Source: Phycisphaeraceae bacterium
GTDB taxonomy: Bacteria; Planctomycetota; Phycisphaerae; Phycisphaerales; Phycisphaeraceae
Reading direction: 5' to 3'
Length of the DNA: 6,704 nucleotides
NCBI GenBank assembly: GCA_003551485.1
Contig: PUMS01000358.1
Coordinates: 1 to 6,704 of the forward strand
A program made the position numbers and the translations under genes. This document shows positions 1 through 5,880 of this stretch, one piece after another. How positions within the stretch are numbered: position 1 is the stretch's first letter; each line of letters starts with the position of its first letter. The notes beneath the pieces are model-generated. The model worked only from the letters and a program-made list of their open reading frames with translations. It made no database searches and was not told the DNA's origin.

Positions 1-1431
1 GAGCGTGGCCAGCAGGTGCCGGGCCGCGGCCGAGACGGGGGCGGCACCGGGCTCGATGAGGGTCATGGCGATGCACAGCGCCACGCCGCGCAGCAGCGAT
101 GAGATCGCCAGGAGCACATGGTGGTAGGTCCACTCCAGCCCCAGGGCGGGCACGGCGAGGTGGAAACCGGGGATCACCCCCGCCACCGCCGCGCCCAGCA
201 GGCCCGAGAGGATGCCGCCGGCGGCCACCGCCAGTGAGTGCAGAGCCACGAAGGCGCTGCCGCCGATCTGCGGCGCCTTCGCGGCAGCGCCCTTGCGGCC
301 CGAGCCGTCGCTGGACATGCTCAGGATCATGTTGAAGTTGGCCACTTCGATGCCCGCGAAGGCCAGCGGCGAGATCAGCGTCAGCGTGTAGCCCAGCAGC
401 CAGTGCTCGGGCGTGACCAGGAACCAGCCCCACGGCCCGGCGATGACCAGCACCCCCGCCAGCACCAGCACCGGCCTGCGGCCGAAGCGGTCGACCATCC
501 GGCCCCAGAAGGTGTAAACCAGGGCCGTGGCCAGCATGGGCACCGCCCCGAGCATGAGGATGGCCATCATGTTCGACAGTTGGGCCACATCAAGCACGTA
601 GCGCACCACGTAGGCGCCCATGAACCCCATGCCCAGGGTGAAAGTGAAGTTGTAGGCCAGATACCGCCGGAAGTTGCGGTCGGCCAGCGGCTGGCGCAGG
701 CGGGTGAGCCAGGACACATCGCGCTTCGGCCGCGGCGGAGCCGGGTCGGGCAGGCGGGTGAAGCACTGGATGTCCAGCACACCCAGCAGCCCCGCCAGCA
801 TGAGGATGGCACTGGTCATCGTCAGCAGCAGGCCCGGCTCGACCGTGCTGGCCTGCTGGGCCATGTCCAGCAGCCAGCCGACAGCGAGCATGACGATCAG
901 CACCACCGGCCGCGTGGCCTTCTGCCGGAAGGCGAAGTACCGGCCGCGCAGTCGCGGCGGGACCACGTCAGCCATCCAGTTCATCCACGCCGTGCCGCCG
1001 ATGGCATCCATCAGCCACGAGACGATCAGCGTGCCCGCCATCATGACCCACCAGTAGGGCCGGGTGGACTCGGGCATGATCCAGGGAATGGCCGCGGCCA
1101 GGACCCAGAGCAGGCGGCTGAAAGTCAGCGTGGCCAGGAAGATACGCCGACGGTTGCCGAACCGCTCGAGGATGTAGCTGGCCGGCAGGCGGGCCAGGGC
1201 CCCGACGAACGGGGCCGCGGCGATGATGCCGAAGCCCCACTCCGGCGCCCCCAGGGCCTTGGCGTACTGGCTCAGCGTGGCCCCGAGGATGATGAACATC
1301 CACACCGCGCCGAAGAACCATGCGGTGGTGATCACGCGCAACTGCTGTCGCAGCGTGAGGTTCTCGTCTCCGGGCGAGGCAAAGCCATGCAGCGAGCGCA
1401 GCCAGGTGATGGCACGCGGAAAGACGGACAT
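1..1431 (-). CDS. MFS transporter (3' end cut off by the window edge)
   Basis: The frame is open for 477 codons from ATG 1431 to the left edge with no stop, so only a short C-terminal part is missing. It encodes a hydrophobic inner-membrane protein with about 12 predicted helices and a longer, basic, Pro-rich central loop near residues 226-256. The MFS motif-A loop occurs in both halves: a degenerate ERFGNRRR at about 88-96 and a clear GRMVDRFGRRP at 310-320. A further motif, VPPRLRGRYFAFR (157-169), fits an MFS group common in Planctomycetes. The substrate cannot be read from sequence. The neighbouring GH130 and glycosyltransferase suggest a sugar, oligosaccharide or glycoside, but drug-type efflux is not excluded. 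The start is supported by AAGGGA about 10 nt upstream. The gene lies 377 nt downstream of the GH130 stop on the same strand and probably has its own promoter. Confidence 0.9.
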   Translation of the reverse strand, partial: MSVFPRAITWLRSLHGFASPGDENLTLRQQLRVITTAWFFGAVWMFIILGATLSQYAKALGAPEWGFGIIAAAPFVGALARLPASYILERFGNRRRIFLATLTFSRLLWVLAAAIPWIMPESTRPYWWVMMAGTLIVSWLMDAIGGTAWMNWMADVVPPRLRGRYFAFRQKATRPVVLIVMLAVGWLLDMAQQASTVEPGLLLTMTSAILMLAGLLGVLDIQCFTRLPDPAPPRPKRDVSWLTRLRQPLADRNFRRYLAYNFTFTLGMGFMGAYVVRYVLDVAQLSNMMAILMLGAVPMLATALVYTFWGRMVDRFGRRPVLVLAGVLVIAGPWGWFLVTPEHWLLGYTLTLISPLAFAGIEVANFNMILSMSSDGSGRKGAAAKAPQIGGSAFVALHSLAVAAGGILSGLLGAAVAGVIPGFHLAVPALGLEWTYHHVLLAISSLLRGVALCIAMTLIEPGAAPVSAAARHLLATL

Positions 1432-1433
1432 CG

Positions 1434-1451
1434 CACGAAAGTCCCTTCGTG
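1434..1451 (-). promoter_or_regulatory. Stem-loop presenting the MFS Shine-Dalgarno
   Basis: On the minus strand the sequence CACGAA-GGGACT-TTCGTG forms a perfect 6-bp stem with a six-base loop, ending two bases before ATG 1431. The ribosome-binding core GGGA sits in the loop, with its flanking AA inside the stem. Such an arrangement could tune initiation. The hairpin is directly visible; the effect is inferred. Confidence 0.4.
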
Positions 1452-1482
1452 ACCGCAGCCGGCTGCTTGCAGCCGGCCATGG
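1451..1482 (-). repeat. CAAG-loop hairpin repeat, variant copy 1
   Basis: Read on the minus strand, this element contains CAAGCAGCCGGC, shared exactly with the copy at 5744-5778, followed by a diverged tail. It includes a perfect 12-bp palindrome GCAGCCGGCTGC (1455-1466) and a 9-bp inverted repeat with a 2-nt spacer (1458-1477). It lies in the MFS leader. It is one of two variant members (CAAGCAGCCGGC) of a family whose main form is CAAGCCGCCAGT. Confidence 0.5.
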
Positions 1483-1624
1483 GTACAGCGATCAGCTTCG
1501 TTCTCTGTGGGGATGGTGGGTGGCAGGTTCAGTCGGGCCGGCGATCCCCCCGCCGGCGCCGTGGTGACTCGGGCAACCCCGAGCGAGTGGCCCTCCGGCA
1601 CCAGCGCCACGGCCACTTGCATGG

Positions 1625-1652
1625 AGTGTATCCCATCGGCGCCGAATGGCAA
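1625..1652 (-). promoter_or_regulatory. Candidate sigma-70-type promoter for the MFS gene
   Basis: On the minus strand, TTGCCA (1652-1647, 5 of 6 to TTGACA) is followed after 16 bp by TACACT (1630-1625, 4 of 6 to TATAAT). This is the best such pair in the GH130-MFS gap and lies in its most AT-containing part. Start-site mapping has not been done and chance matches are possible. Confidence 0.35.
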
Positions 1653-1757
1653 TTGTGGGGTGGGAAGATGTGGCGAAACTCCCGCCGCCGGATGGTGCTG
1701 CATCCATCGCATGGTGCTGGCTGCTGGCCGGCCAGTGCCCCTTGGTGGCAGGTGGGA

Positions 1758-1790
1758 GGCACTGGTGGACAAGCCGCCAGTCGCGCCCGC
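1758..1790 (+). repeat. CAAG-loop hairpin repeat, copy 2
   Basis: Arms ACTGGTGG (1761-1768) and CCGCCAGT (1774-1781) pair with one G-T mismatch around the loop ACAAG, followed by CGCGCCCG. It aligns to the copy at 3450-3483 at about 28 of 33 positions with one gap, including an identical CAAGCCGCCAGT core. It lies about 20-50 bp past the GH130 stop, so it may also act as a 3'-end stem for that mRNA. It has no T-tract. Confidence 0.7.
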
Positions 1791-1800
1791 CGGCGGGGGC
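1786..1800 (-). terminator. GC-rich palindrome just after the GH130 stop, possible weak terminator
   Basis: The 12-bp perfect palindrome CCCGCCGGCGGG (1786-1797) begins about 10 nt after the GH130 stop codon and is followed by the copy-2 repeat hairpin. Position fits a 3'-end structure, but no U-tract follows on the minus strand, so this is not a canonical intrinsic terminator. Confidence 0.25.
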
Positions 1801-1808
1801 CGGGGAGG

Positions 1809-3278
1809 TCAGCCGCCGGTCAGTTCGGCCAGCAGGTCGTCGAGGGGGACGGTGGCGAAGGTCGAGGCGGTGTCGCTCATGGCGTAGGGGATATAGAGGA
1901 TGCCGTTGTGCACCATGCTGCCGCAGGAGTAGACGACGTTGGGCACGTAGCCGTTGCGCTCCTGTTCGTTGGGCTCCAGCAGCGGCTCGCGGAGCTGGCC
2001 GATGACCCGTGTGGGGTCGTCGCGGTCCAGCAGGGTGGCGCCCATGGAGTACTCGCGCATCGGCCCCACCCCGTGGGTCAGCAGCAGCCAGCCGGCCTCG
2101 GTCTCGATCGGTGAGCCGTTGTTGCCGATCTGCACGAACTCCCAGGGGTAGCGCGGCGACTGGAGCTTGCAGCACTCGTTCCAGAAGTGGATGTTATCCG
2201 AGTACATGATGTACATGCTCTCGCCGTCCAGTCGCGAGATCATCACGTAATTGCCGTCGATGCGGCGGGGGAACAGCGCCATGCCCTTGTTCTGCACGTA
2301 ACGGCCGTTGAGGGTGTGGATCGAGAAGTGGTGGAAGTCTTCGGTCTCGATCAGTTGCGGCAGGATGCGAAAGCCGTTGTAGGCGGTGTAAGTGCCCAGG
2401 TAGGCCACGGCGCCGTCATCATCGGTGAATCGCACGAAGCGCGCATCCTCGATGCCGCGGCTCTCGTTGGTGCTCGTGGGAAAGATGACCGTCTCCGAGA
2501 CGTCGCTGTCCTCGGGCATGTGCAGGTGGTAGTTTGACCGCGCCAGCCAGAGCATGTTCTCCGTTGTCTCGTTGTACACCGCACCGTGGTTGAGCCGGCC
2601 CCGGACGCGGTCGACGGCCTCTTCGAGCTGCTGGAGCGTGAACTCCTCGCCGAGTTCGGCTAGCACCATCTCCGCCGCATCGGTCAGCGCCGCCAGTTCC
2701 TTGAGCTTGAGCGTGAAGGTGTGCCGGTCGTAAAGCCCGTCGGGCCGGATGGTGGCCGTGTGCCGGAAGGGACTGGGTGCATCGAAATGCATCTCGCCGT
2801 CGGCCAGGATCATCCCGGTGCGGAAAACGATCGATGAGATGTGACCCTCGCCGGTGGCGCGCAGGCTCATGATGAAGCGGGCGCCACCCCCGGGCACACC
2901 CGACTGATCGGGGTGGGGCACGATCGAGGGGTTGAACAGCGCTGCGGCCTCGACCGAGTACTCCATTGTGAAGTACGCCCCGATGAGCATCCGCCGCTCA
3001 TCGCTGAGCCTGGCCCCGGACGGCAGGTAAGCCGCCACCACTTCGCAGTTCTTCCGCAGCGTCCGCTCCAGCGAGCGGTGGCGGCTCTTGAAGTCGGCCA
3101 GCACCTCGGCCAGCAGGTGGCCGACCTGAGCATCATCCAGCGCCACGATGCGCCCGATGATGTTTCGAACCCGCATTTCGTTCTCGACCACGAACGGCCG
3201 GGCAACGACGCGCCGGTCATCAGCGTCGATCCGCTCCGAACGCCGTGTCACATTCAGTCGTTTCGCCACATCCACCAT
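1809..3278 (-). CDS. GH130-family glycosidase/phosphorylase
   Basis: This encodes 489 residues with no signal peptide, so it is likely cytoplasmic. The GH130 five-bladed propeller signature is visible: NPSIVPHPD (116-124), the catalytic-type GIEDARF (275-281, with Asp278 the expected general acid), KGMALFPRRIDGNYVMISR (331-349), WLLLTHGVGP (397-406) and VPNVVYSCG (445-453). A helical N-terminal domain (about 20-110) and a helical insertion (about 185-245) make it longer than classic GH130 enzymes of about 320-400 residues. GH130 enzymes act on beta-mannosides, by phosphorolysis or hydrolysis; I cannot decide which, or the exact substrate. ATG 3278 is preferred because AAGG lies about 10 nt upstream and homologous-looking sequence starts after it. 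A GTG at 3326 adds 16 residues but has no ribosome binding site and sits almost on the predicted transcription start. It follows the glycosyltransferase stop by 75 nt on the same strand. Confidence 0.88.
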   Translation of the reverse strand: MVDVAKRLNVTRRSERIDADDRRVVARPFVVENEMRVRNIIGRIVALDDAQVGHLLAEVLADFKSRHRSLERTLRKNCEVVAAYLPSGARLSDERRMLIGAYFTMEYSVEAAALFNPSIVPHPDQSGVPGGGARFIMSLRATGEGHISSIVFRTGMILADGEMHFDAPSPFRHTATIRPDGLYDRHTFTLKLKELAALTDAAEMVLAELGEEFTLQQLEEAVDRVRGRLNHGAVYNETTENMLWLARSNYHLHMPEDSDVSETVIFPTSTNESRGIEDARFVRFTDDDGAVAYLGTYTAYNGFRILPQLIETEDFHHFSIHTLNGRYVQNKGMALFPRRIDGNYVMISRLDGESMYIMYSDNIHFWNECCKLQSPRYPWEFVQIGNNGSPIETEAGWLLLTHGVGPMREYSMGATLLDRDDPTRVIGQLREPLLEPNEQERNGYVPNVVYSCGSMVHNGILYIPYAMSDTASTFATVPLDDLLAELTGG

Positions 3279-3340
3279 GGTCAACCACACCCTTGGTAAC
3301 AGTCCATCGTTTGAGCCGCTGCTCACTTGCCGCGCTGACG

Positions 3341-3367
3341 ATTTTAGCGGCCTTCACCACCGGGCAA
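3341..3367 (-). promoter_or_regulatory. Candidate promoter for the GH130 gene
   Basis: On the minus strand TAAAAT (3346-3341, 5 of 6 to TATAAT) is preceded by TTGCCC (3367-3362, 4 of 6 to TTGACA) with a short 15-bp spacer. The predicted start near 3334 would give a 56-nt leader to ATG 3278. The -35 box lies inside the end of the glycosyltransferase coding frame. The -10 is a rare AT-rich patch in this DNA, but the short spacer lowers confidence. Confidence 0.35.
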
Positions 3368-4769
3368 GGGGTGGGCCACTCCAGGTGTTCCCGGTCGTGC
3401 GCAGGGTGCCAATGGGAGCTTGCCCACCAGTACAAGCGGTCTGCGCCAGGGCCACAGGCGGGCAAGCCGCCAGTGGCACCCGATGCAACCTGCGCCATCC
3501 AACCCCGGAGAACCTGGCGCACCCCCCAGGCCCCCGAGCTCGCGCGCCCCCGTCCGGGCCATCCTGCCCGCCCTGCCCGCCACCGCCCCCCTGCCCCCGT
3601 CCGGCCAGGATGCGGTGCAGTTGGTGGGCCTTGGCCGTCCACGTTTCGGCCTCCAGCCGCCGCCGCGCCTGATGCTGAGAGGGCGGCACACCCTCGCTCA
3701 GCCGGCGCCCGACGGCGGCGACCGCCTCGGCAATGTCGCCGACCACATCCGCCGCATCCGACCACGGCGCTGTGGCCGGCAGGCGGCGCACGATGGCCGG
3801 GCGGCCGGTGGCCAGGTATTCCTTGAGCTTCAGCGGCTGCATCGCCCGCGTCACGGGCAGGTCGGCATAAGGCATCACCAGTGCATCCGCGGCCCGCGCC
3901 AGTCGAGGCAGACTGGCGTAGTCCACCGCGCCCGGGAGGACGATACCATTGTCCCTGCTCAACTCCGCGGCCGCATCCTGAACCGGCCCGGCCAGCACCA
4001 GCGTGCCCACCTGCCTGGCCAGCGCCAGGCACCAGTCCACATCCAGCCGCCGATCCACCATCCCCCAGAACAGCAGAACCGGCCGCTTCAGGCCCTGCCA
4101 CCATTCAGGCAACCGCCCCTCCTGCCCCGCTTCGCCCCCCTGCCAGTGGGCCGTGTCGATACCGTGGGTGAGCAGTTCCACTTCCTTACGCCCCATCCCC
4201 ACCAGGCGCTGCTTCAACGTCGGGCTGACGGCGATGGACGCATCCACCGTTGCCACGAGCCGGCGCTCCATCTCATCCATCACCCGCCCATCGAGGCCGG
4301 GCCAGACGGAAAAGTCATCCACGCAGTAGTAGACCCACCGGTCCGCCTCCAACCGGCCCACAAGATCGGCCGTGATCGGCAGCGTGGTCAGGGCCACACG
4401 GAGCCGGCCGTCGGCCCGAGGCCCAAGCGCCTGATTCACCCGCCGCGCGATCAGCCGCGCATTGAGCAGCCGCTGCCATCGGCGGCGGAAACCTGGGTAC
4501 ATCGGCGGGCTGATGACCCTCAGCCCCGGCGGGATGACCGCACCGGGCTCGGCCTCGCCGCGCCCCGGCCGCAGCCACTGGCGGCACTTGACCAGGACTT
4601 TGCGAAGGTCGGCGGCCGACAGCGAGGGCCGGCGCATCCCGATGGTGTTCACCCACAGGGCCGTCGCCTCCGGAAGCAGCCGTCCGACCAGGTGCTGGCA
4701 GCTTGAGGGATGACGGCCCCAGTCATCGGAGAAAACCACCAGTTGCATCGGCCCTGCGGGCTGGTCCAT
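3354..4769 (-). CDS. GT-B glycosyltransferase (GT1/GT4-like) with repeat-derived C-terminal tail
   Basis: The protein has 471 residues. The N-terminal acceptor-side domain opens with VVFSDDWGRHPSS (11-23) and includes WVNTIGMRRP (39-48) and WVYYCVDDFSVWPGL (145-159). The C-terminal nucleotide-sugar domain includes VLLFWGMVDRRLDVDW (231-246) and KLKEYLATGRP (314-324), whose Glu317 matches the second Glu of the EX7E motif; the first position is Ala309 rather than Glu. No membrane segment is seen, so it is cytosolic or peripheral. It would transfer a sugar from a nucleotide-sugar donor, and the GH130 neighbour suggests a mannoside or exopolysaccharide role. The fold ends near residue 389. The following 82 residues are a Gly-rich linker and then translated repeat DNA. 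ATG 4769 is chosen because GGGAAGG lies 7 nt upstream; an alternative ATG at 4748 starts directly at the fold. Confidence 0.85.
   Translation of the reverse strand: MDQPAGPMQLVVFSDDWGRHPSSCQHLVGRLLPEATALWVNTIGMRRPSLSAADLRKVLVKCRQWLRPGRGEAEPGAVIPPGLRVISPPMYPGFRRRWQRLLNARLIARRVNQALGPRADGRLRVALTTLPITADLVGRLEADRWVYYCVDDFSVWPGLDGRVMDEMERRLVATVDASIAVSPTLKQRLVGMGRKEVELLTHGIDTAHWQGGEAGQEGRLPEWWQGLKRPVLLFWGMVDRRLDVDWCLALARQVGTLVLAGPVQDAAAELSRDNGIVLPGAVDYASLPRLARAADALVMPYADLPVTRAMQPLKLKEYLATGRPAIVRRLPATAPWSDAADVVGDIAEAVAAVGRRLSEGVPPSQHQARRRLEAETWTAKAHQLHRILAGRGQGGGGGQGGQDGPDGGARARGPGGCARFSGVGWRRLHRVPLAACPPVALAQTACTGGQAPIGTLRTTGNTWSGPPLARW
3404..3436 (-). repeat. CAAG-loop hairpin repeat, copy 3 (inverted, inside the GT tail)
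   Basis: Read on the minus strand it contains ACTGGTGGGCAAGC, matching 13 of 14 bases of the copy at 1758-1790, and ends TTGGCACCC like the copy at 3450-3483. The 3' arm has decayed (TCCCATT rather than CGCCAGT), so pairing is partial. It points opposite to the copy 13 bp to its right and lies within the translated C-terminal tail of the glycosyltransferase. Confidence 0.65.
3450..3483 (+). repeat. CAAG-loop hairpin repeat, copy 4 (best conserved)
   Basis: Arms GCCACAGGCGG (3451-3461) and CCGCCAGTGGC (3467-3477) pair over 11 bp with a single mismatch around the loop GCAAG, followed by ACCCGA. With copy 3 it forms an inverted pair, similar in design to bacterial interspersed mosaic (REP-type) elements. 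It is read through in the glycosyltransferase frame as about residues 429-440. Confidence 0.75.
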
Positions 4770-4947
4770 GGCGCTGCCTTCCCGGGGTTCGGGACCTCTG
4801 CCCCTGCTGTCGGGGTGGTCCGCGGCCGCGACGGATGCGGGTCGTAGCGGCTGCTCACGCCCCCCCCCGACCCGCCTCGCAGGCCTGGCGGGAGCGCGGC
4901 GGACGGCCACGGCGCCCGTGACACCTTCGGCTGGTTACAATATCACC
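4770..4947. promoter_or_regulatory. Divergent intergenic region between the glycosyltransferase and scpB
   Basis: This 178-bp gap separates two outward-facing genes. It contains a run of nine C (4860-4868), GC-rich sequence and one AT patch (about 4935-4944) immediately before scpB. No clear promoter for the glycosyltransferase is seen. The AT patch also reads TATTGT on the minus strand, a weak -10 match. Confidence 0.5.
4936..4941 (+). promoter_or_regulatory. -10 box of scpB, implying a leaderless transcript
   Basis: TACAAT (5 of 6 to TATAAT) ends six bases before ATG 4948, placing the expected transcription start on or within a base or two of the start codon. No purine-rich ribosome binding site precedes the ATG. 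No good -35 box is seen at 16-18 bp, so the promoter is weak or depends on other contacts. Confidence 0.45.
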
Positions 4948-5724
4948 ATGAGTCACTCGCAGCAGCAAAGCGACCTCAATGCAGCCGAAGGCGAATCGGG
5001 GGAGCACCACGCGGCGGTGAATGAAGCCGGCGGGGCTGAGCCCTCCAATGGCCAGGGCCCTGCCGAGGCCGGCGGTGGTTTGAACAGCGGCAACGGGCAG
5101 GCAGACGCGGTCGAGGGGCACGCCGACGAGGTACCGGATACTCCCCCGGAGGCTAACCCCGAGGCTGACCCCGACCGATCCAGCCCCGCCGTGGAACCGC
5201 CCGAAGACCTGCCCCAGCGCATCGAGGCCATCCTGCTGACCAACGACCGGCCGATCTCGACAGCGCGGCTGAGCGAGTGGCTCGAGGGCCTGTCCGCGGG
5301 CACCATCCAGGATGCCATCGCCTCGCTCAACGAGCTTTACGACCGCACGGGCCGCTCCTTCCGCATCGAGCAGGTCGCCGGCGGGTGGAAGGTGCTGACG
5401 TTGCCCCGGTACGCCGAGGTCCTCGAGCGGATGGCCCGCGGCCGGGCGCAGCCGTCCCGCCTGACGCCGGCGACGATGGAGACGCTGGCGATCATCGCCT
5501 ACAAGCAACCGATCCTGCGGGTGGACATCGAGGCCATCCGGGGTGTGGCCTGCGGCGAGGTGCTGCGGTCGCTGCTGGACATGCACCTGGTCAAGATCGT
5601 CGGGCGGGCCGAGCAGCCCGGCCGCCCGATGCTCTACGGCACCACGCGGCAGTTCCTTGAGGTCTTCGGCCTGGCCAGCCTCAAGGACCTGCCCAATGCC
5701 TCGGAACTGCGTCCAAAGGACTAG
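4948..5724 (+). CDS. scpB: Segregation and condensation protein B
   Basis: ScpB is the kleisin-associated subunit of the bacterial SMC-ScpA-ScpB condensin, needed for chromosome compaction and segregation. The protein has 258 residues. After an acidic, Gly/Ala/Pro/Glu-rich and probably disordered region (1-86) come two winged-helix domains: about 88-160 (PQRIEAILLTNDRPIS, then GWKVLTLPRYAEVLERM) and about 172-245, with the family signature AIIAYKQPILRVDIEAIRGV (181-200) and GRPMLYGTTRQFLEVFGL (225-242). The usual family length is about 180-200, so the excess is the N-terminal tail. ATG 4948 is chosen over later GTG codons (5017, with GGGGGAG at 12 nt; 5191, without a ribosome binding site), but the start is not certain. 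No scpA is in the window, and upstream is a divergent glycosyltransferase. Confidence 0.93.
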   Translation: MSHSQQQSDLNAAEGESGEHHAAVNEAGGAEPSNGQGPAEAGGGLNSGNGQADAVEGHADEVPDTPPEANPEADPDRSSPAVEPPEDLPQRIEAILLTNDRPISTARLSEWLEGLSAGTIQDAIASLNELYDRTGRSFRIEQVAGGWKVLTLPRYAEVLERMARGRAQPSRLTPATMETLAIIAYKQPILRVDIEAIRGVACGEVLRSLLDMHLVKIVGRAEQPGRPMLYGTTRQFLEVFGLASLKDLPNASELRPKD

Positions 5725-5743
5725 CTCGCTGCAAGAGGTGCCG

Positions 5744-5778
5744 GCCACACCGGCCGACAAGCAGCCGGCGGCACCCGA
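5744..5778 (+). repeat. CAAG-loop hairpin repeat, variant copy 5
   Basis: It aligns with copy 4 from CCACA through CAAGC to GGCACCCGA, with small insertions, and shares CAAGCAGCCGGC with copy 1. Arms around GCCGGC and GTGCCG can pair imperfectly (GTGCCG at 5738-5743 with CGGCAC at 5769-5774). It begins 20 nt after the scpB stop. A 10-base piece, GGCCGACAAG, recurs at 5940-5949. Confidence 0.55.
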
Positions 5779-5781
5779 GGC

Positions 5782-5790
5782 GGGGGGGGG
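5782..5790 (+). repeat. Nine-base G homopolymer
   Basis: A run of nine G lies in the scpB-lipoprotein gap. A run of nine C lies at 4860-4868. Both are non-coding, so slippage would not break a gene, and either could be a sequencing length error. Confidence 0.8.
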
Positions 5791-5837
5791 CGAGGGGTTG
5801 GTGATGAGGGACGGTTCGGATCGCCGCCGTGCATCTG

Positions 5838-5880
5838 CCCTCACCCCGGCCCTCTCCCGCCCCAGCCAGTGGAGAGGGAG
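5838..5880. repeat. CCCTCTCC/GGAGAGGG palindromic repeat of a widespread intergenic type
   Basis: CCCTCACCCC leads into CCCTCTCC (5850-5857), a 13-nt loop and GGAGAGGG (5871-5878), a perfect 8-bp stem. On the minus strand it translates as PSPLAGAGEGRGEG, the false peptide that marks this repeat when it is mis-annotated in many bacterial genomes. It could act as a 3' structure for scpB mRNA but has no T-tract. Confidence 0.75.

Larger units (their letters stand above)
1432..1618 (-). promoter_or_regulatory. Long structured 5' leader of the MFS gene
   Basis: If transcription starts about 7-12 nt after the promoter candidate at 1625-1652, the MFS mRNA has a leader of roughly 185 nt. It contains four perfect stem-loops: CTCGGG/CCCGAG with a four-base loop (1568-1583), GCCGGCG/CGCCGGC with a seven-base loop (1537-1557), GCCGGCTGC/GCAGCCGGC (1458-1477) and CACGAA/TTCGTG (1434-1451). 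No known riboswitch class is recognised. In DNA this GC-rich some stems are expected by chance, so a regulatory role is inference. Confidence 0.35.
1432..1808. other. 377-bp intergenic region between GH130 and MFS genes, dense in inverted repeats
   Basis: No credible gene is seen here. From the GH130 end it holds a 12-bp palindrome CCCGCCGGCGGG (1786-1797), a CAAG-loop hairpin repeat (1758-1790), another 12-bp palindrome CTGGCCGGCCAG (1724-1735), a candidate minus-strand promoter (1625-1652), a structured MFS leader and a second repeat copy (1451-1482). Frames crossing the region are shadows rich in Arg, Gly and Pro. Confidence 0.75.

Noticed and set aside
238..1452. Plus-strand 404-codon open frame opposite the MFS gene
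   Set aside because: Its product is rich in His, Gln, Arg and Gly with no domain, as expected for the antisense of a GC-rich membrane gene. The minus frame has clear MFS motifs and helices.
3357..3374. Sixth hairpin repeat copy (CCACC, GGGCAAGG, GGTGG)
   Set aside because: It shares only CGGGCAAG with the family and the arms differ. Too short to separate from chance in this composition.
3420..4706. Plus-strand 428-codon open frame opposite the glycosyltransferase
   Set aside because: It has Pro/Arg/His-rich low-complexity composition and no recognisable motif. The minus strand carries a convincing GT-B protein.
4768..4947. In-frame upstream extension of scpB to an ATG at 4768
   Set aside because: The extra 60 codons encode Arg/Pro/Ala-rich sequence unlike the acidic tail, run through the C9 tract and overlap the glycosyltransferase start.
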